This document shows positions 60,525 to 64,000 of a stretch of 64,000 nt of DNA, in pieces. This DNA comes from Brevibacterium sediminis. Lineage in GTDB: Bacteria > Actinomycetota > Actinomycetes > Actinomycetales > Brevibacteriaceae. The first letter of the stretch is position 1, and the number at the start of each line of letters is the position of its first letter. The notes under the pieces are model-generated. The model saw only the letters and a list, made by a program, of their open reading frames with translations, was not told the origin of the DNA and ran no database searches. The stretch is taken from positions 124,001 to 188,000 of the forward strand of contig NZ_JABKDD010000002.1 in assembly GCF_013623905.1 (NCBI RefSeq), given 5' to 3'. The translations under genes and the position numbers were made by a program.

Positions 60525-61178
60525 ATGACTTCTCGAAGCAACGACGATTCGCTGAATGACGCTCAGGGCAGCTCCGACCCCGAGTCCGCTCCCAGCGCCA
60601 CCGATTCCGACGCCACAGCGCCCGGCCCGTCGCTCTCACCGAGTCAGCAGATCGCGGCGGCGCTGAAGCGCGAACGACTGCGCGCCGGGCTCTCCCTCTC
60701 CGAGGTCGCCAGGCGCGCCGGCATCGGCAAGTCGACGATGTCCGGGCTTGAGACGGGAAGCGGAAATCCGAGCCTGGAGACGATGTGGGCTCTGGCCGCT
60801 GCGCTCGACATCCCCCTTGCGCGCCTGCTCGACCCGCCCCCGCACGAGGTCGCCTTCCAACACGTCGGCGATATGCCCAGCCTGCCCTCGACCACCGCGA
60901 ACTATGTGGCCACCCTGCTCTCGCCGTCGCCGACGAATGCCCGACGCGACGTCTACTTCATCCAGGCCGAACCGGGTGAACCCAGGGAGTCTCAGCCGCA
61001 CCCGCAGGGCACGATCGAGCATGTCATCCTCGGCCGCGGGGCCGCACGCATCGAGGTGCTCGGGAAGTCCTACGACTTGGGTGTCGGCGACTACCTCACC
61101 CATCCGGGCGATCAGCCTCATCGCTTCACGGCTCTGGAACCGGGCACGAACGCCGTCTTCGTCGTCGAAAGCAGCTGA
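60525..61178 (+). CDS. XRE-family regulator with C-terminal cupin domain
   Basis: 217 residues: a disordered Ser/Asp-rich start of about 38 residues, the HTH (LKRERLRAGLSLSEVARRAGIGKSTMSGLETGSGNPSLETMWALA, about 48-92), and a cupin (HPQGTIEHVILGRGAARIEVLG, DYLTHPGDQPHRF). Such regulators sense a small ligand and often sit beside AzlCD exporters. Likely controls azlCD and itself. Confidence 0.92.
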   Translation: MTSRSNDDSLNDAQGSSDPESAPSATDSDATAPGPSLSPSQQIAAALKRERLRAGLSLSEVARRAGIGKSTMSGLETGSGNPSLETMWALAAALDIPLARLLDPPPHEVAFQHVGDMPSLPSTTANYVATLLSPSPTNARRDVYFIQAEPGEPRESQPHPQGTIEHVILGRGAARIEVLGKSYDLGVGDYLTHPGDQPHRFTALEPGTNAVFVVESS

Positions 61179-61190
61179 CCGCCTCGACGG

Positions 61191-62339
61191 CTATTCGACG
61201 GCCGGCCCGTCTTCCTCATCGGCGTTCACTGCCAGCGGTGGAAGCCGGGACTGGGCCTCCTCACGAGTGAGTCCCGCGGCCTGCAGCAGGTCGACGGCGA
61301 CAGTCCGCAGGAGCAGGACCATCGACTCGTCGTGGATGTCCCAATCGGGCTTCGCTCGCGGATCCAGAGCCCCCGCCGCTTCGGACAGGGCCGCCTCGGC
61401 GAGGGAACGGTCGGTGCCGCGGCGCAGAGCGATCTCGAGCTTCTTCGCACCGTCGGCCAAGGATCCGACGTAGTCGGCGATGACGGGTTTGGCGACGCCG
61501 AGCTCGGTGATGCCGACGACGCGGCGGGCGATGACTCGCATGGTCCGCATCGCGCGGTCGGAGAAGGTGTGGGCACGTGACAGGCGGGTGACTTCGGCCG
61601 CATGCCGGCGGGCACGTGCGTTGATCTTCGCGGCTTCACGGGAGATCCGCAGGGATGAACCCCAGGAGTCGATGATGTCCTGGGTTTCGCGAGCACGCTC
61701 GAGGGCTCGTCCTGCCATCGTCACATCGGCTTCGCGCAGGGCTCGTTTCATCATCCTGAGGACTGCGTCGACCTCCTCGAGCATGTCCGCGGCCAGGCGA
61801 CGCGGAGCCTTTCGAGCGTCGCGCGGGATCAGCAGTGCCAGGAGGATGGCGCAGACGGATCCGGTGAGAGCGTCGAGGGTGCGCGGGAACGGCATGGTGG
61901 TGGCGCTGGCAGGGACTACGACGACGTAGACGGATTGGACGGCGATCTGGGTGATGAAGATGCCGCCGGAGTTCAGTATCGTGCCGATCGTCAGGCCGAT
62001 GATCAGAGTCAGGGCGAGCTGCCAGATGCCGGAGCCGTAGAAGTTGACGAGTATCTCGCCCACGAGCACCCCGAACGTCGCTCCGATGCCGATCTCGAGG
62101 GCGCGGCGCAGGCGACGGTCGACGACGGGGCCGATGCCGACGGCGGAGGCGACCGCGGCAAGGAACGGATACGGGTGGCCGAGCACATAGACGCAGAAAG
62201 CGTAGGCGGCGGTCGCGGCGATGGGGATCTGGATCAGCTGACCGGAGTTCACCCACACACGCTTGAGCCCTAAGCGCAGGCGGTGGGCGACGACGTTGAA
62301 CCCCCGCCGAGGCAGTTCGCTGACCCGATTGTCCGCCAT
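61191..62339 (-). CDS. FUSC/aromatic acid exporter-like membrane protein
   Basis: 382 residues. The N-terminal half has about six membrane helices (IAATAAYAFCVYVLGHPYPFLAAVASAVGIGPVVDRRLRRALEIGIGATFGVLVG), like the ArAE/FUSC family, and the C-terminal half is a soluble helical domain (DMLEEVDAVLRMMKRALREAD, REAAKINARARRHAAEVTRL). Efflux of aromatic or amphipathic compounds is likely for the family. An AGAGGGGA site precedes the ATG at 62339. Divergent from pepN. Confidence 0.82.
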   Translation of the reverse strand: MADNRVSELPRRGFNVVAHRLRLGLKRVWVNSGQLIQIPIAATAAYAFCVYVLGHPYPFLAAVASAVGIGPVVDRRLRRALEIGIGATFGVLVGEILVNFYGSGIWQLALTLIIGLTIGTILNSGGIFITQIAVQSVYVVVVPASATTMPFPRTLDALTGSVCAILLALLIPRDARKAPRRLAADMLEEVDAVLRMMKRALREADVTMAGRALERARETQDIIDSWGSSLRISREAAKINARARRHAAEVTRLSRAHTFSDRAMRTMRVIARRVVGITELGVAKPVIADYVGSLADGAKKLEIALRRGTDRSLAEAALSEAAGALDPRAKPDWDIHDESMVLLLRTVAVDLLQAAGLTREEAQSRLPPLAVNADEEDGPAVE

Positions 62340-62424
62340 CAGTCCCCTCTGCCGTTCGCCGGTGCTGTACTCAGAATACCGGAAATGTGGCATGCTAAAG
62401 TCTGTCCGCCGAGGAGGCTATTGA

Positions 62425-64000
62425 ATGACAACGAATCTCACCCGAAGCGAAGCGCAGAGCCGAACACAGCTGCTCGAGGTCGATTCCTACTCAGTCCATA
62501 TCGACGTCAGCAACGCCGAAACCGATGCCGACACGTACCTGTCTCGCACTGTCGTCGACTTCTCCGCCCGCTTCGTCGATTCGACATTCATCGACCTCAT
62601 CGCCGACTCCGTGACCTCAGTTCTGATCAATGGTGAGAGTCTCTCCCCCGCCGAGGTCTTCGACGGCGCCCGAGTCACGTTCCCCGTCCGCGCCGGCCGC
62701 AATTCCCTGACGATCGAGGCGCAGGCCCGCTATTCCACCTCGGGCGAGGGTCTGCACCGGTTCACTGATCCGGCCGACGGCAAAACCTACCTCTATACAC
62801 AGTACGAACCCACCGACGCCCGTCGCGTCTTTGCGAATTTCGACCAGCCCGACCTCAAGGCCGAGTTCATCTTCACGGTCACCGCTCCCGCACATTTCCA
62901 GGTTCTGTCGAACCGGGCCGAGGCGCGGACGGAACCGGCCGATGGTGCGGCGGGGGCCGCCTCGGCGGGATTCGAGCCTGCGAACGGATCTGCCTCGGCG
63001 GCCGCGGTCACCCATTACTTCGAACCGACGCTCAAGCAGTCGAGCTACATCACCTGCATCACCGCGGGCCCCTACGAGGGGGCGACGGACGAGTGGACGG
63101 ATCCGCGCACCGGGCAGACCGTGCAACTGGGCGCCTGGACGCGCGCGAGCCTCGTCGACCACCTCGACGCGGAGGACATCTTCGGCGTTACGAAGGCGGG
63201 CCTCGACTTCTTCACCTCCGAATTCGACTACCCCTATCCATGGGGAAAGTACGATCAGATCTTCGTTCCCGAGTACAACCTCGGCGCGATGGAGAACCCC
63301 GGTCTGGTGACGTTCACGGACAATCTGATCTTCCGGGACAAGGTCACGGACGCGAACTACGAGTCCCGTGCCAATGTCATCCTGCACGAGATGGCGCATA
63401 TGTGGTTCGGCGATCTCGTCACGATGAAGTGGTGGGATGACCTGTGGCTCAAGGAATCCTTCGCCGATTTCATGGGCGGGCTCGCGCTTGCCGAGGCGAC
63501 GCGGTTCACCGATGGGTGGGTGACCTTCGCGTTGCGCCGCAAGGCGTGGGCGTACACGCAGGACCTGTATCCGACGACGCACCCTATCGTCGCCGACATC
63601 CCCGATGTCGAGGCCGCGAAGCTCAACTTCGATGGCATCACCTATGCCAAGGGCGCATCCGTGCTCAAGCAGCTCGTCGCGTTCGTCGGCCGGGAGGCTT
63701 TCTTCGCCGGTTCGCGGCTGTATTTCAGACGGTTCGAATACGGCAATACCGAGTTGGCTGATTTCCTCGAATGCCTCGCCGAGGCGGCTCCCGACCGGGA
63801 CATCGCGAACTGGGCGGCCGCGTGGCTGGGGACGTCCGGAGTCTCGGAGCTGTCCCTGCAGCTCACGACGGCAGACGGTTCGTCTGGGTCCCCGGATGGG
63901 TCGGCAGGGTCCGCGGACGGGTCAGCTGGGTACTCGGCCGGATCCGCGGTCGGGTCGGCCGTGTTCTCCCAGGGTGGGGCCGGGACCGGGGCCGAAGGAG
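62425..64000 (+). CDS. pepN: Aminopeptidase N, M1 family (cut by window edge)
   Basis: Zinc aminopeptidase; 525 codons are present, out of about 850. The exopeptidase loop YNLGAMENPGLVTF, zinc motif VILHEMAHMWFGDLVTMKWWDDLWLKESFADFM (HExxH-x18-E), and YAKGASVLKQLVAFVG are visible. Two inserts: near residues 168-195 (GAAGAASAGFEPANGSASA) and a Gly/Ser-rich run at the window end (SAGSADGSAGYSAGSA). GAGGAGG precedes the ATG. Confidence 0.95.
   Translation, partial: MTTNLTRSEAQSRTQLLEVDSYSVHIDVSNAETDADTYLSRTVVDFSARFVDSTFIDLIADSVTSVLINGESLSPAEVFDGARVTFPVRAGRNSLTIEAQARYSTSGEGLHRFTDPADGKTYLYTQYEPTDARRVFANFDQPDLKAEFIFTVTAPAHFQVLSNRAEARTEPADGAAGAASAGFEPANGSASAAAVTHYFEPTLKQSSYITCITAGPYEGATDEWTDPRTGQTVQLGAWTRASLVDHLDAEDIFGVTKAGLDFFTSEFDYPYPWGKYDQIFVPEYNLGAMENPGLVTFTDNLIFRDKVTDANYESRANVILHEMAHMWFGDLVTMKWWDDLWLKESFADFMGGLALAEATRFTDGWVTFALRRKAWAYTQDLYPTTHPIVADIPDVEAAKLNFDGITYAKGASVLKQLVAFVGREAFFAGSRLYFRRFEYGNTELADFLECLAEAAPDRDIANWAAAWLGTSGVSELSLQLTTADGSSGSPDGSAGSADGSAGYSAGSAVGSAVFSQGGAGTGAEG

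Overview
The window is chromosomal DNA from a high-GC actinomycete. Evidence: mycothiol genes (mshA, S-(hydroxymethyl)mycothiol dehydrogenase), SenX3/RegX3, CarD, an LpqE-like lipoprotein, DUF3263 and DUF2516 proteins, MetPS-type transport, the GC-rich sequence and many leaderless starts. A Brevibacterium-like member of the Micrococcales is my best guess, but this is inference from gene content only. I see no phage, insertion sequence, CRISPR array or origin.

Layout. 1-5.9 kb: the 5' part of a CIRCE-controlled groEL, a cold-shock gene, a LytR_C protein with a DUF3263 partner, an aldehyde dehydrogenase and uracil-DNA glycosylase. 6-11 kb: an amidohydrolase coupled to a ThrE-type exporter, and an SGNH hydrolase coupled to an alpha/beta hydrolase that may be a kynurenine formamidase. 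11-13.5 kb: tryptophan 2,3-dioxygenase, an emfourin-like inhibitor and its protealysin-like M4 protease. 13.7-19.7 kb: an ArsR-type regulator with a small partner, LtrA, an MFS transporter and an ABC1/UbiB kinase-like protein. 20-26 kb: tRNA-Thr, a membrane-anchored DsbA-like protein, a Ser/Thr kinase, otsA and otsB. 26-31.6 kb: two coupled LacI regulators, an aberrant ABC-type ATPase with a kinase-like DUF4032 protein, and an SDR. 31.6-43 kb: three amino-acid permeases, rlmB, cysS, metP-metS, mscR and a metallo-beta-lactamase-fold hydrolase. 43-47.4 kb: a ketopantoate-reductase-like protein, ispF, ispD and carD (one minus-strand run), and a divergent lipoprotein. 47.5-59 kb: regX3, senX3, phoU, an EamA transporter, a LysR regulator, gpmA, a BASS transporter, a GNAT protein, a broken DUF1801 gene, a YbjN protein, mshA, a hydrolase and a DUF2516 protein. 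59-64 kb: azlD, azlC, an XRE-cupin regulator, a FUSC transporter and the start of pepN.

The regX3-senX3...gpmA...ybjN-mshA order recalls mycobacterial Rv0486-Rv0491, here loosened by inserted genes. mshA makes the first mycothiol intermediate and mscR uses mycothiol to detoxify formaldehyde.

The most unusual features are: (1) an ABC ATPase with Walker A and B intact but the Q-loop, signature, D-loop and H-loop all altered, paired with a kinase-like protein; (2) two families of 60-64 bp palindromes, one copy of which lies inside ispD; (3) conserved enzymes carrying Gly/Ala/Ser/Thr-rich inserts; (4) a dense 11-mer, CGCCGAGGCGG; (5) a run of leaderless promoters; (6) an ispD that appears to start at CTG inside the carD stop codon.
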